This document shows, piece by piece, positions 52,539 through 61,232 of a DNA stretch of 64,000 bases. Within the stretch, counting starts at the first letter, position 1, and every line of letters begins with the position of its first letter. The notes beneath the pieces are model-generated. The model made no database searches. It saw nothing but the letters and a program-made list of their open reading frames with translations, and was not told where the DNA came from. Origin of the DNA: CBDDIP01 sp965279405 (lineage in GTDB: Bacteria > Actinomycetota > Acidimicrobiia > Acidimicrobiales > Ilumatobacteraceae); contig OZ257157.1 of NCBI GenBank assembly GCA_965279405.1, positions 2,604,001 through 2,668,000 of the forward strand. Direction: 5' to 3'. The position numbers were made by a program, and so were the translations under genes.

Positions 52539-53927
52539 GTGAGCGCCAAGATGCTGAGTACGCAGGGATTTCGGGACTATTTGAGTGAGCTGGTCGATTT
52601 GTTGGGGTACAGCCAGCGGGAGATCGCCGACCACTGCAGCGTGTCGCAGCAGTCAGTCAGCCGCTGGCGGTCTGGTGCCAGCATTCCGTCACCAGAACGC
52701 ATAGCGGAACTCGAACCGCTCCTCAACGAACTTGAGCTCGTCGCCCGTGACCGCTTGCAGTCGTCACCTACGCCGATGCCTATCAAGCTCGCTCGGTTCC
52801 TGCGCGGACGTCGCCTGCATCCGTCCCTGGCCGAGTTGCTGCCTCCGATGGAGGGCCAAGCGGTCATGGCCGCCTGGAACAGCGACTATCAAGCCCTTGC
52901 CGACGATTTGGTTTCTCGGGTTCCGTTGTTGCAGGTCACAATTCCGCTCGCTCATGGAATAAGCACCCTGGCGAGGTACACCGAGGAGCGAATTCGAGCG
53001 GCTATGGCCGACGTTGTCTGCATCCGAATCGGGGTAGAGCAGCTTACGTCGCTGGTCAGATCGGATGGGTTGTCAGAACGTGACGTTTACCGGTCGCTCT
53101 TCTATGGCTTGTACGACGGGGATGGAGTCGCGCAGTCTGAAGCGGTGCAGGCGGCGGCACTGGCAGCTGCCGACGTGCCATCGGCGGTAGCCCGGCAGAT
53201 TCATGCTCGGACGGAAGCGGAGTTGAGGCGCGACGACTACCGCAGGATCCTTGGGACGAGCAGGCATCAGACCGTGCTCGAGATGCTCGACGAGTCGACA
53301 TCGGGATGGCGTCAGGCACTTGATCTTTGCGGCATGTCCGTTCACGTCGTCGTCATCCTCGACCTGTCACCGTCCCCGGCGGGGAGAACCTATGAAAGCC
53401 GTCGCGACGCCATCTCAGATTCTCATGCTTGTCGCGCCCAGGCGATGGTGGACGCCGCCGCTGCCAACGTCACCGGCATCCCTCGCCTGAGCTTCTTGGT
53501 GCTTCGACCAGAGGGCGACGCGACAGACCTCACACCGCTGGAGAATGCCGCTCAGACTTCTTCGTGGGAGGTGCTCCCGAGCCCGCCTCCCCTCGATCGT
53601 TCTGACTTCTTCGAGATCCTGGCCACGCACGCGGGGGCATCCCGGGTCGAGTTGGAGGCGGCAATCGAACCTCGGTTCACGCCTGATCTGGTCGGTCGCG
53701 GTGTCTCCTCCACGAGCTGGGAGTTCACGACGAAGCTAAATGCGGTACTTGGCCCCGACATCGACAACGCGGGCGTCGTACGGGAGCACGACCTGTCGAG
53801 TTCAGACGCTGCGGTGATCAAACGGCTTACCAATCTCGAACGACAGATGCACCAGATCGAGGAGATGCAAGGCACCATGCTTGATGCGATTGGCGAACTG
53901 AGGAGAGCGATCAGTGGACTTCGATAG
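52539..53927 (+). CDS. XRE-type HTH regulator with large C-terminal domain
   Basis: A 462-aa protein. Residues about 10-60 are an HTH_3/XRE DNA-binding domain (YLSELVDLLGYSQREIADHCSVSQQSVSRWRSGASIPSPERIAEL). The remaining 400 residues are a domain of unknown family, with IPLAHGISTLARYTEER (about 135-150) and HVVVILDLSPSPAGRTY (about 270-285), both echoed in the next gene. The C-terminus is a coiled coil (IKRLTNLERQMHQIEEMQGTMLDAIGELRRAI). GTG 52539 or ATG 52551 could start it; GGAAGTGAG serves the latter. It is the first gene of a four-gene overlapping operon and is probably its regulator or sensor subunit. Confidence 0.75.
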   Translation: MSAKMLSTQGFRDYLSELVDLLGYSQREIADHCSVSQQSVSRWRSGASIPSPERIAELEPLLNELELVARDRLQSSPTPMPIKLARFLRGRRLHPSLAELLPPMEGQAVMAAWNSDYQALADDLVSRVPLLQVTIPLAHGISTLARYTEERIRAAMADVVCIRIGVEQLTSLVRSDGLSERDVYRSLFYGLYDGDGVAQSEAVQAAALAAADVPSAVARQIHARTEAELRRDDYRRILGTSRHQTVLEMLDESTSGWRQALDLCGMSVHVVVILDLSPSPAGRTYESRRDAISDSHACRAQAMVDAAAANVTGIPRLSFLVLRPEGDATDLTPLENAAQTSSWEVLPSPPPLDRSDFFEILATHAGASRVELEAAIEPRFTPDLVGRGVSSTSWEFTTKLNAVLGPDIDNAGVVREHDLSSSDAAVIKRLTNLERQMHQIEEMQGTMLDAIGELRRAISGLR

Positions 53928-55311
53928 CGCTCGACCACAGGCAAGCGGGTTCGATCACTGGCTGAAGGCAGTCGGCCTGCCGACGCATTTCCCACGCCTG
54001 GATGCCGTCGACTTTCCCGTGGACGCAACGGGAGCTCCGACGCCGGAGTTCGACGACCGGTTCTACTTCGGACAACCTCACGAAGAGCTCATCGAAGCGG
54101 CCATCCAGTCACTTGCACAGCCAGCGCTGGCGAACGTGATCCCCGACGGTCATGGGATCACGACGCTCGCCCGCTACGTCCACCGCCGCTCGGCTGCCGA
54201 GGCATCATTGCGAGCGCTCATTCCCGTCTCGATCGTTCTGGAGGACGTGATCTCCAACGAGGTCCTCGCCCTGGTCGAGGAGAAGTATGCGATCGATCCG
54301 CCTGTCGGACCGTTGGCAGAGCAGCGCTACTTTCGCCTCCTCCAGCTCGCTGCGAGCCTTCCGAATGACAGAAAGGTTCGCGCCAGCGTGGCCAGCGAGA
54401 TCTTTGCGCCGATCACTATCTCACACCTCGCGGAGGTGATCAGCGGGGCCATCCAGGGAGCGATCGTCCGTAGCCTCGTGTCGGAGCCATGGGAAAGGAT
54501 CATCGGGCGTTCGTTCTACGCGGAGCTGGTGGGGGCACCGACCTCGTCGGCCGAGGATCTCGAAAAGTCTCGTCGAAGTCTTCGCGCTTACCTGGGTGAC
54601 CGGGACACGGTTCCTGAGCTGTTCACGACCTTGGACACCCGGCTGCACGAGCACTGGACAGTGCTGATGCCTGAGCTTCAACGGCACGCCAATGTGCGCT
54701 TGTCCATACAGTTCGATCTGTCGCCCTCGCCGGTCGGGCGTTACCACAGCGACGGGCACGGCGAGCAGGTCGCAGCGGCCTATCTGAAAGCGATCGAGAA
54801 CGTCGCCGCGGCAATGAAGATCATTGAGCAGGACTCGGTTCGTGCCTTGGCTGGAACTCGAGCGAGCTGGTCCGGCATTTCCTACCTGAACGTCGCGTAC
54901 TTCCTCAGCGACGCGGCTTGGACCGCTTTCGAAAGCAACGTCGCAGTCGGCATCGAGAAGACCGAGTTTCCGGCCTACACACTGCTAGACGTCTTTACGA
55001 TCATGGCCGTGCACTTCCCTCGAAAGACCGCAGGCAAGAAAGATCGTCGCGACGATCTCGCCACCGTGCTCGATTCGAACACGATCCCGTACGAGTCGAC
55101 GAAGTCGCTGAGCCGGATGATGGAAGATCTCAGCTCGTGGTTCGAATCACTGCAGATGATAGACGTACGGTTCCAGCTGACGAGGGCTTGGTCGGGCATC
55201 TGGGGCACCCCCCGAGCGCTGGAGGACCTTGAGAAATGGCGGCAACGCATGGACCTACAGGTTGCACGCCTGGAGACGGAGTTGGTCGAGTTGAGGAAGA
55301 AGCTTCCATGA
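53914..55311 (+). CDS. HTH-less paralogue of the upstream regulator
   Basis: A 465-aa protein beginning at a GTG that overlaps the previous gene by 14 bases. It lacks the HTH but shares landmarks with its neighbour in the same order: IPDGHGITTLARYVHRR against IPLAHGISTLARYTEER, and LSIQFDLSPSPVGRYH against VVVILDLSPSPAGRTY, about 150-170 residues apart in both, and a C-terminal coiled coil (LEKWRQRMDLQVARLETELVELRKKL). This suggests duplication and loss or gain of the HTH, and a likely heteromer formed through the coiled coils. The shared domain is of unknown function. Its stop overlaps the ATPase start (ATGA). Confidence 0.7.
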   Translation: MDFDSARPQASGFDHWLKAVGLPTHFPRLDAVDFPVDATGAPTPEFDDRFYFGQPHEELIEAAIQSLAQPALANVIPDGHGITTLARYVHRRSAAEASLRALIPVSIVLEDVISNEVLALVEEKYAIDPPVGPLAEQRYFRLLQLAASLPNDRKVRASVASEIFAPITISHLAEVISGAIQGAIVRSLVSEPWERIIGRSFYAELVGAPTSSAEDLEKSRRSLRAYLGDRDTVPELFTTLDTRLHEHWTVLMPELQRHANVRLSIQFDLSPSPVGRYHSDGHGEQVAAAYLKAIENVAAAMKIIEQDSVRALAGTRASWSGISYLNVAYFLSDAAWTAFESNVAVGIEKTEFPAYTLLDVFTIMAVHFPRKTAGKKDRRDDLATVLDSNTIPYESTKSLSRMMEDLSSWFESLQMIDVRFQLTRAWSGIWGTPRALEDLEKWRQRMDLQVARLETELVELRKKLP

Positions 55312-56432
55312 TCACGAACAAAGAGGTCAGCCGATTTCGGGAGACGATCTTCGCAAACAACAACAAGGACATCAGCAGAGCGTTCCCGATGGCCGGCCGG
55401 AACGAGGAGTTTGCGGCGTACAAGACGGTGTTCCAGGGGGAGGGTCCGCACATTGTGACGATGTCCGGTCTGCTGGGAAGCGGCAAGACATTCTTCCTCG
55501 ACGCAGCTCGGGGACGCCTCGTCGACAGTCTTGGTTTCCCGGAACATCGCAACGCGCACCGAGTGAACGGCACGGACGGAGGCGAGTCGGCGGACGACCT
55601 AGCCCGTCGATTTTCGGACGCCGATCCCGTTCATCGTGTTCTGCTCGAACTGGAGGAGATGGATCGCAAGGGTGAGTTCAGTGTCATGCTACGGGCATTG
55701 TGCTCCGCCGTCGACTGGTTGCGGACCACCCGCGACGGCCTCCTCGTGGTCACCGGTGACAGATTCCTTGATCATCCCGCAGTTGTGGGCGCGCTCACCG
55801 ACACCGGGGTACCGATTACAGCGATCGATCTTGAACCGCTGAGCCGAGATCTCCTCACGCAGTCGTTGTGTCTGCGCCTGGGTCTGATCGCTGAGCACGG
55901 CGAGCCTCTCAGTCCCACCGAGATCGAGGGCGCAGCACAGCAAATCCTTGGAGACGTTCGCTTCGAACGCACACTGCTTCCGCTGACGGCCCCACCCACC
56001 GCGAACTTTCGAGAGGCATTCGGGTTGTTGAAGAACGTCGCTGGCGAGATAAACCGTCAGCACAGCGGCGTGGCCTTCTTGCTGAGCGATGTGGTCAAGC
56101 TGGCGCCAAGGGTCAATCCGGCTCGAACGCCTGAGCAAGAGCGGGTCGACGCCGAGATGCGACGGCGGGTACTGGAGATGCTCGACGGTGGTTCGGTCAT
56201 GATTCCAATGGAGACAGATGAGCTCCGGTCGATCGCTGGAACGAGCGACGCCGGCCCGGAACTGTTCTGGAACTTGATCCAACCGCTTGTGACCGGACAG
56301 GTGCTCGAACCTGTGGGGGTTCCATTTTGGGACTCCGGAGCAGTCGACGACGAAATGAAATACGTCGGACCATTTCTGCCGCGGCAGAAGACCATCTTGC
56401 GGGTACTGCGGACACTCAGAGAGGCCGCCTGA
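55308..56432 (+). CDS. P-loop ATPase
   Basis: A 374-aa cytoplasmic protein with Walker A SGLLGSGKTFFL at about residues 48-59, after a MAGRNEEFAAYKTVF lead typical of AAA/STAND-type ATPases that bind a partner before the P-loop. GLLVVTGDRFLDHP (about residue 145) is the Walker B-like strand, ending in D-R. A C-terminal winged-helix-like region (MRRRVLEMLDGGSVMIPMETDELRSIAG) follows. No nuclease or protease domain is seen in it. Its ATG overlaps the stop of the paralogue gene by four bases and the toroid gene begins five bases after its stop, so it is central to the operon. Confidence 0.72.
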   Translation: MITNKEVSRFRETIFANNNKDISRAFPMAGRNEEFAAYKTVFQGEGPHIVTMSGLLGSGKTFFLDAARGRLVDSLGFPEHRNAHRVNGTDGGESADDLARRFSDADPVHRVLLELEEMDRKGEFSVMLRALCSAVDWLRTTRDGLLVVTGDRFLDHPAVVGALTDTGVPITAIDLEPLSRDLLTQSLCLRLGLIAEHGEPLSPTEIEGAAQQILGDVRFERTLLPLTAPPTANFREAFGLLKNVAGEINRQHSGVAFLLSDVVKLAPRVNPARTPEQERVDAEMRRRVLEMLDGGSVMIPMETDELRSIAGTSDAGPELFWNLIQPLVTGQVLEPVGVPFWDSGAVDDEMKYVGPFLPRQKTILRVLRTLREAA

Positions 56433-56437
56433 GTCGT

Positions 56438-57916
56438 ATGTCGGAGCCGCTCATCTGGCAGCTGGTTCGCGCCATTGCCGATTCAGGCCCCGACGCGGCG
56501 CCTCTGCTTGCCCGGGCCGTAGAGCGCTCGTTGTACCAGCCGGGAACCAAGCTGTCCACATCGACGCTGCTGAACCTGCTGGAGGAAGCCGGCAGCATGT
56601 TGTCGGTGGATGAGGCAATCGGCATCCTCCAGCGTGCAGCTGTGCTGGACCAGGATCTCAAACTGACGGAGTCACTGTCTCTCGGTGAGTGGACATTCGA
56701 CCTCAGCGCCGTTTCTAGTGCCATCGACTCATCGAGAGCGACGGTGGCCCTCGACCGTTGGACGCTGGAAGACCTTCTGGACCGAGTGCATGATTGGTCC
56801 GACGAACTCGCCGGCGTGGTCGAACGCGAAGCACTCCCGGGCGTGCCGACGTTTTGGGAGTGTCAGTCATCGGACTCGAACGGCGTATGTCACGCACCAG
56901 TCGACGTCGCAATTGGATCAATGTCGACATTCGATCTCATGGCGCTCTGGTGCGAGACATCGGAGGCTAGTCGGCCGTCGCCAGGCGCCTCCGTGCTGGC
57001 GTTGGTCGAACGGTCGCTGGCGCTGCAAGCGCCAGCCGGCTCACCGTTCGCCGGCGCCATCTACCTTCGGCACTTCGACGATGATTTCGTCCACAACTTC
57101 GACGCCAGCAAAGGCTCTCATCCCACCGTCGAAGCTACGGCCAACGCATGCTCAGCCTGGGCACTCATCCTCCATCGGGGACTGCCCGAGGATCTCCACG
57201 GTCGGGTTGTCGCTGCAATTCGGTGTGCCGTCGAGTTCTTGCTCGCCTCGCAACGCGACGACGGATCGTGGGGGCTCGGTAGCGATCACGCTGCCGGACT
57301 GTCGGCATCGCCGGTCAGCGTGCGCTTCGCGACTCTGGCTCTTGCCGACGCAATTGATGGAGACGACATTCTCACCGACGCGTCAAGATCTCAGGTTTCT
57401 ATAGCGCTCGACGGCATCGCCGACTTCCTGCTGCAGAAGCAACGCGCGGACGGTCTAAGTTGGGCGTCCTCGTTCCTTGCGGGAGGGGGCGACCGAATGC
57501 TCGAGACGACCGCGTTGTTGCTGCTGCCAGTCTTGCGCCTCGGCCCCCGAATCGACAGCGGGCTTGTCACACGAGCCACGCGCTTCGTGCGGGCCGGACT
57601 GGCGAACGCCGAGACGCGCATCCTCGAGGCGAAGTTCCGCGTGCCGACGTGGCAGGGTGTGTCAAGCGCCTTTCAGACCTGGGAACTGCCGTTTGACGCC
57701 GTCGTCGTCTCCGCCATCATGTCATTGCCCGAGCCGGACCCCGACGACATCGATCACGTTCGAAGTGCGATGGGGAGAATCGTGCGCGGTGAGAAGCACG
57801 GACATTGGTACGACCTCGGCGGCGCTGCGGTCGGTAAGCAGCGAGCGTTTCCGAGTAACTCCCTGATCAACGTTCGGGCCGTGCGCGATTGGTGCGTAGC
57901 CAGCCGCAGACCGTGA
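56438..57916 (+). CDS. Alpha/alpha-toroid (prenyltransferase/squalene-cyclase repeat) protein
   Basis: A 492-aa protein. Residues about 225-480 look like an alpha/alpha barrel of the prenyltransferase/squalene oxidase repeat class: HPTVEATANACSAWALIL, then QW-like units FLLASQRDDGSWGLGSDH (about 268-285) and FLLQKQRADGLSWASSFL (about 330-347), and QTWELPFDAVVVSAIMSLPEP. The DXDD or DDXXD motif of terpene cyclases is not evident; DDDFVHNFD near residue 210 is only a weak match. So catalytic cyclisation is doubtful, and the toroid may bind a polyprenyl chain or protein. It is the last gene of the operon and converges with the minus-strand carbamoyltransferase gene. Confidence 0.65.
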   Translation: MSEPLIWQLVRAIADSGPDAAPLLARAVERSLYQPGTKLSTSTLLNLLEEAGSMLSVDEAIGILQRAAVLDQDLKLTESLSLGEWTFDLSAVSSAIDSSRATVALDRWTLEDLLDRVHDWSDELAGVVEREALPGVPTFWECQSSDSNGVCHAPVDVAIGSMSTFDLMALWCETSEASRPSPGASVLALVERSLALQAPAGSPFAGAIYLRHFDDDFVHNFDASKGSHPTVEATANACSAWALILHRGLPEDLHGRVVAAIRCAVEFLLASQRDDGSWGLGSDHAAGLSASPVSVRFATLALADAIDGDDILTDASRSQVSIALDGIADFLLQKQRADGLSWASSFLAGGGDRMLETTALLLLPVLRLGPRIDSGLVTRATRFVRAGLANAETRILEAKFRVPTWQGVSSAFQTWELPFDAVVVSAIMSLPEPDPDDIDHVRSAMGRIVRGEKHGHWYDLGGAAVGKQRAFPSNSLINVRAVRDWCVASRRP

Positions 57917-57931
57917 CGGCAGGCGTCCGCC

Positions 57932-58810
57932 TCAGCTGAACGTACCGTCGATCGCGATCGCGAGCGCTTCCATACGAACGCGTACCGAGAGGTCGGTGGC
58001 CTCGAACAAGCGAACACGACGATCGTGTCGAGCGTCGTCGCTGATCTCGTCGATCACCGGCATCGGGCTGAGAACGGCGGCGTGGGATGGCATCCGGCGC
58101 ATGGTTTCCGCAGTCACTTGGAATCGCCGTCGCACCGCAGCGCTTATCCGACGTTCTCCCACGCCTTCGGCAAGGCCGGGCAGATAAACGACGTCGACGT
58201 CGCCCGGATCGAGTTCGTCGGCACGTTCGACTCGTGCACTTAAGGAGTCGGGGATCGAAATCGTGGTCACGTCACGGCCGATAGGCGCAATTAGCCTCAC
58301 GCAGCGCGGTGGGATCCGTCCGAACAGTTCGAGCAGCGACGTCGCACATCTCGAGCCTAGGTCGCCACAGATCGCGACTGTCAGCTCGTCGAGCGGACCA
58401 ACACAGCGTTCGATCGTCACCCAGTCAATGAGCGCCTGCGTTGGATGCTGACGGTCGTCGCCACCGTTGAGCACTGGAGCGACACTCATCTCGGAGATCT
58501 CTGCGGACGGGAGCTGTCCACGGTACACCAGGGCGTCGACCATCCCGCTTGCGACACGCACGACATCAGAGAGCCGCTCGGGTTCGCTCATTCCCAACCT
58601 CGAGTGATCTCCTCCGATCTCGACCCACCCACCCCCGAGCCGAAGTGAGGCAGTCGCGAAACCGAGACGGGTCCGGAGGGATGGTTGATCGAACATCAGA
58701 GCAACCACCAGCTGCGGAAGATGGCGTGGCGGCTCTGTTGCCGAGACCAAACCCCGAATGCGGCCGAGGTCGAGATCGTGCAGATCCCGAATCGTCAGCA
58801 CATCCTTCAT
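57932..58810 (-). CDS. Aspartate/ornithine carbamoyltransferase-like protein
   Basis: A 292-aa protein of the ATCase/OTCase fold. The carbamoyl-phosphate site is kept: DQPSLRTRLGF (family STRTR, about residues 48-54) and HPTQALIDW (about 133-141). The second half has AICGDLGSR as in the domain that binds the amino acid. The loop that binds aspartate in ATCase (HPLPRVDEI) reads LSPMPVIDEI, so the arginine and histidine are gone, and the 80s-loop lysine is not seen either. It probably carbamoylates another amine or acid. It is the last gene of the minus-strand biosynthetic operon, starting two bases after the radical SAM stop. Confidence 0.75.
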   Translation of the reverse strand: MKDVLTIRDLHDLDLGRIRGLVSATEPPRHLPQLVVALMFDQPSLRTRLGFATASLRLGGGWVEIGGDHSRLGMSEPERLSDVVRVASGMVDALVYRGQLPSAEISEMSVAPVLNGGDDRQHPTQALIDWVTIERCVGPLDELTVAICGDLGSRCATSLLELFGRIPPRCVRLIAPIGRDVTTISIPDSLSARVERADELDPGDVDVVYLPGLAEGVGERRISAAVRRRFQVTAETMRRMPSHAAVLSPMPVIDEISDDARHDRRVRLFEATDLSVRVRMEALAIAIDGTFS

Positions 58811-58812
58811 GC

Positions 58813-59940
58813 TCAGACCAACGCGGGGTGCCCGTAGCACCGGGTCGCTGTTCCGGAGCCGGCCTCCGAGAAGGTCAAGGTGTTGTGCGAGCAGGGAACG
58901 CATTGTGGTCCGAGGCTCACTCCATGATTCGTTGTTATCTCGACAGCACGGTGGTACACGTCCTCAAGAAGCGTCTTGCTCGGCGGCCTCCGGTCTCGCA
59001 ACGGCGTCGACGCGTCGGGACGGAATGGGCTCAGCACGGGCACGCAGCCGCGCTCGGCAATTAGCCGCACGCCTCGCAGCGTGTCCTCGATCGGCTCGAG
59101 TCCGACCATCAGCATCGACCGGACTCGGTTTCCTCCGATTTCTCCTGCGGCCTGCTCTAGGAAGTCGAGATAGCGATGCAATCCATACCTGTGCTTGTGA
59201 GGCATGAGCGAGCGAGCGATGGCGTCGTTCGTGAGTTCGATGTTGACTGACAACTCATTAATGCCGGAAGCCGACAGCCAGCTCGGATCGAAGACACCTT
59301 CGATCGGCACCATCATGATGTCGATTGGAAGCCTCGGGAACTCGGCTAGGACAGCGTCGTACACGTCGTGCAGATAGCCGACGTCGCTCTCGCGCGGTGT
59401 TCCGCCCGAAATTAGAACATGCGCAGCTGGCTGGATCGGATCTGCAATTGCACAGGCGACCGTGTCGACCAGATCGGCAATTAGCTTGGTCCGATACTTG
59501 AACTTGTAGGGGAGGTCACAGAACTTGCAGGCCATGCTGCAGCCCTCGATCGGAGAGATACGGAGTCGATCGGCGTGCGTGTAGCCGAAGTCGACGTAGG
59601 GAATGCCTCCGCGGTTGGACCGATCGTGGAACGCAGGCGGCAGCCATACCTTGGCACTGAGAGGTTCAGATTCACTGCGCAGCCAGAACTGCTCGCCATC
59701 CCAGTCGAGCGTGTGAGTCGGTGCGTTTACGAACGACGCGTTGTAGTCGATGATCGGCGCGTTGACCCACGTGTTGCCCTCGATGACAAGAATGAGGCCC
59801 GATGTCGAAGCGTAGTCTGCGGGAGTGGCGGCGCGGCCGGAGTTGGCCTCGCACAGGTGAGTCTTCGCCGCCGCTGAGACATCAACGCCCTCCTCAAAGA
59901 TTTCAAGCTTTGCGAGCTCGGGCCGAGTCAGGGTGCTCAT
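58813..59940 (-). CDS. Radical SAM protein
   Basis: A 375-aa protein with the cluster motif CSMACKFCDLPYKFKY (CxxxCxxC, about residues 130-137), followed by GGTPRE (SAM-binding GGE-like), IMMVPIEGVFDP, LSVNIELTND and MLMVGLEPIEDT. The last 40 residues contain CVPCSHN and CYGHP, extra cysteines that may bind a second cluster. The N-terminal 100 residues are a beta-rich extension before the SAM barrel. The ATG at 59940 overlaps the stop of the flavoprotein gene by four bases. The substrate is unknown; the surrounding ATP-grasp, FAD and carbamoyl genes suggest a small peptide or amino-acid-derived product. Confidence 0.8.
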   Translation of the reverse strand: MSTLTRPELAKLEIFEEGVDVSAAAKTHLCEANSGRAATPADYASTSGLILVIEGNTWVNAPIIDYNASFVNAPTHTLDWDGEQFWLRSESEPLSAKVWLPPAFHDRSNRGGIPYVDFGYTHADRLRISPIEGCSMACKFCDLPYKFKYRTKLIADLVDTVACAIADPIQPAAHVLISGGTPRESDVGYLHDVYDAVLAEFPRLPIDIMMVPIEGVFDPSWLSASGINELSVNIELTNDAIARSLMPHKHRYGLHRYLDFLEQAAGEIGGNRVRSMLMVGLEPIEDTLRGVRLIAERGCVPVLSPFRPDASTPLRDRRPPSKTLLEDVYHRAVEITTNHGVSLGPQCVPCSHNTLTFSEAGSGTATRCYGHPALV

Positions 59941-61232
59941 GCGCGACCCATCGGCTGAACGTGATGGAGAGCTGCATCGATTGCACGCTCGAACGCGTGA
60001 GCCGGCTCGAGGAGATGCCACGCTCGTACATAGAGACGGTGTAGGGACGGATCAGACTCGATGAGGTCGGCGACCAAAGAATGACCGTGGGAAGCCGGTC
60101 CGTCGACAGCATCGACAAGCGCACCGACGTCCCACGCAGCGCCAGCTGCCAGCGCAGCGGACGACAAGTACGAGCGAGTCAAGGCGCCGACATCGTAGCC
60201 GTCCCAGGCTCGGACTATGTCGCCCAGCAGGGTCGCTTGCCACGCAGCGACGGACATTCCCTGCCCGTACAAGGGGTCGAGCGTCGCAACGGAATCGCCG
60301 AGCGGTAGGTAGCCGCCGACGGGTTCTGCGACCTCATCGAAGCGAAGCCATCGAGCTTCTGCACGTCGAAAGAACCGCGGCCGGGAACCGCCCTGTGCAC
60401 CCGCCAACTCGTCGTAGATGCCCGAGTCGTCCAGCTCCCTCGCATGTTTCAGCACGGCTTTGTAGGTCCTCGGTATCGGATCCGCAGGTCCGCCCGAGAC
60501 CGACACCCACCAATGTGTCTGGCCCGCCGGTGACATCAGCGCACCGCGAGTGGATGGGGGAGTTGCGAATGTGAGCCGGAAGGTCGGATCTCCAATCTGC
60601 CACGACGACCGAGTCACGAGTGACGATGCGTACCAGCGGCCCGAGCGTTGGGTCAGCACGCAAGGGGTCGCTCGACCAAGCTCCCCGATCCAACCGGTGG
60701 AGCTGCTCGTCGCGCCGCGCGCGTCGACCACGACGTCGCACGGCCAAATGGATGGCCGACCTTTGAGGGTTACCTTGAGACCGCACACATCGCCCGACTG
60801 CTTCAGCACTAGACCCTCCGCTGTAGCAGCTCCCACGACCTCGACGTTCGAGCGTCGCAATAGGACCGAACGGGAGACGGCTTCGATGACCGGTCGCCAG
60901 CCGCTGACGAGCCTCAACCCGAGCGACCGCTTCGGCATGCGTCTTCCGAGTTCGAATACCTGGGTTTCGTCGGCAACGCTGGCATCTGCGCAGTCCGCTG
61001 CTCGGAGCGCGTGGAGAACTCCGGGTACGGCTCGCTCGAGTTCCTGCTGCCCGCGACCGAGAAGGTTGTGCAGGTGATGACCCTGGGGCACCCCGAGTCT
61101 CGTGGTGGGCACCTCAGGGAGCGCATCGCTATCGACGACCGTAACTCGGCTGGCGACTCCCGCGAGGGCGCCTGCGGCAGCGACACCGCCGATGCCAGCG
61201 CCAACCACGACGACGTGTTCGAAGACGCTCAC
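59937..61232 (-). CDS. FAD-dependent oxidoreductase (halogenase-like)
   Basis: A 431-aa flavoprotein. FAD-binding VVVGAGIGGVAAAGAL at residues 8-23, a C-terminal FAD motif YLPLGDSVATLDPLYGQGMS (about 310-329), and the PHBH/halogenase-like middle sheet (TRLGVPQGHHLHNLLG, DVVVDARGATSS). The WxWxIP motif of flavin halogenases is not seen, so a halogenase role is not supported; oxidation or hydroxylation of a pathway intermediate is more likely. It overlaps both neighbours by four bases (ATGA at each end), part of the biosynthetic operon. Confidence 0.8.
   Translation of the reverse strand: MSVFEHVVVVGAGIGGVAAAGALAGVASRVTVVDSDALPEVPTTRLGVPQGHHLHNLLGRGQQELERAVPGVLHALRAADCADASVADETQVFELGRRMPKRSLGLRLVSGWRPVIEAVSRSVLLRRSNVEVVGAATAEGLVLKQSGDVCGLKVTLKGRPSIWPCDVVVDARGATSSSTGWIGELGRATPCVLTQRSGRWYASSLVTRSSWQIGDPTFRLTFATPPSTRGALMSPAGQTHWWVSVSGGPADPIPRTYKAVLKHARELDDSGIYDELAGAQGGSRPRFFRRAEARWLRFDEVAEPVGGYLPLGDSVATLDPLYGQGMSVAAWQATLLGDIVRAWDGYDVGALTRSYLSSAALAAGAAWDVGALVDAVDGPASHGHSLVADLIESDPSLHRLYVRAWHLLEPAHAFERAIDAALHHVQPMGRA

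Noticed and set aside
56438..57916. Active terpene or squalene-hopene cyclase
   Set aside because: The toroid repeats are present, but no DXDD acid motif is seen and the QW repeats are partial.
59937..61232. Flavin-dependent halogenase
   Set aside because: The FAD motifs fit, but the WxWxIP motif and the usual lysine context were not found.
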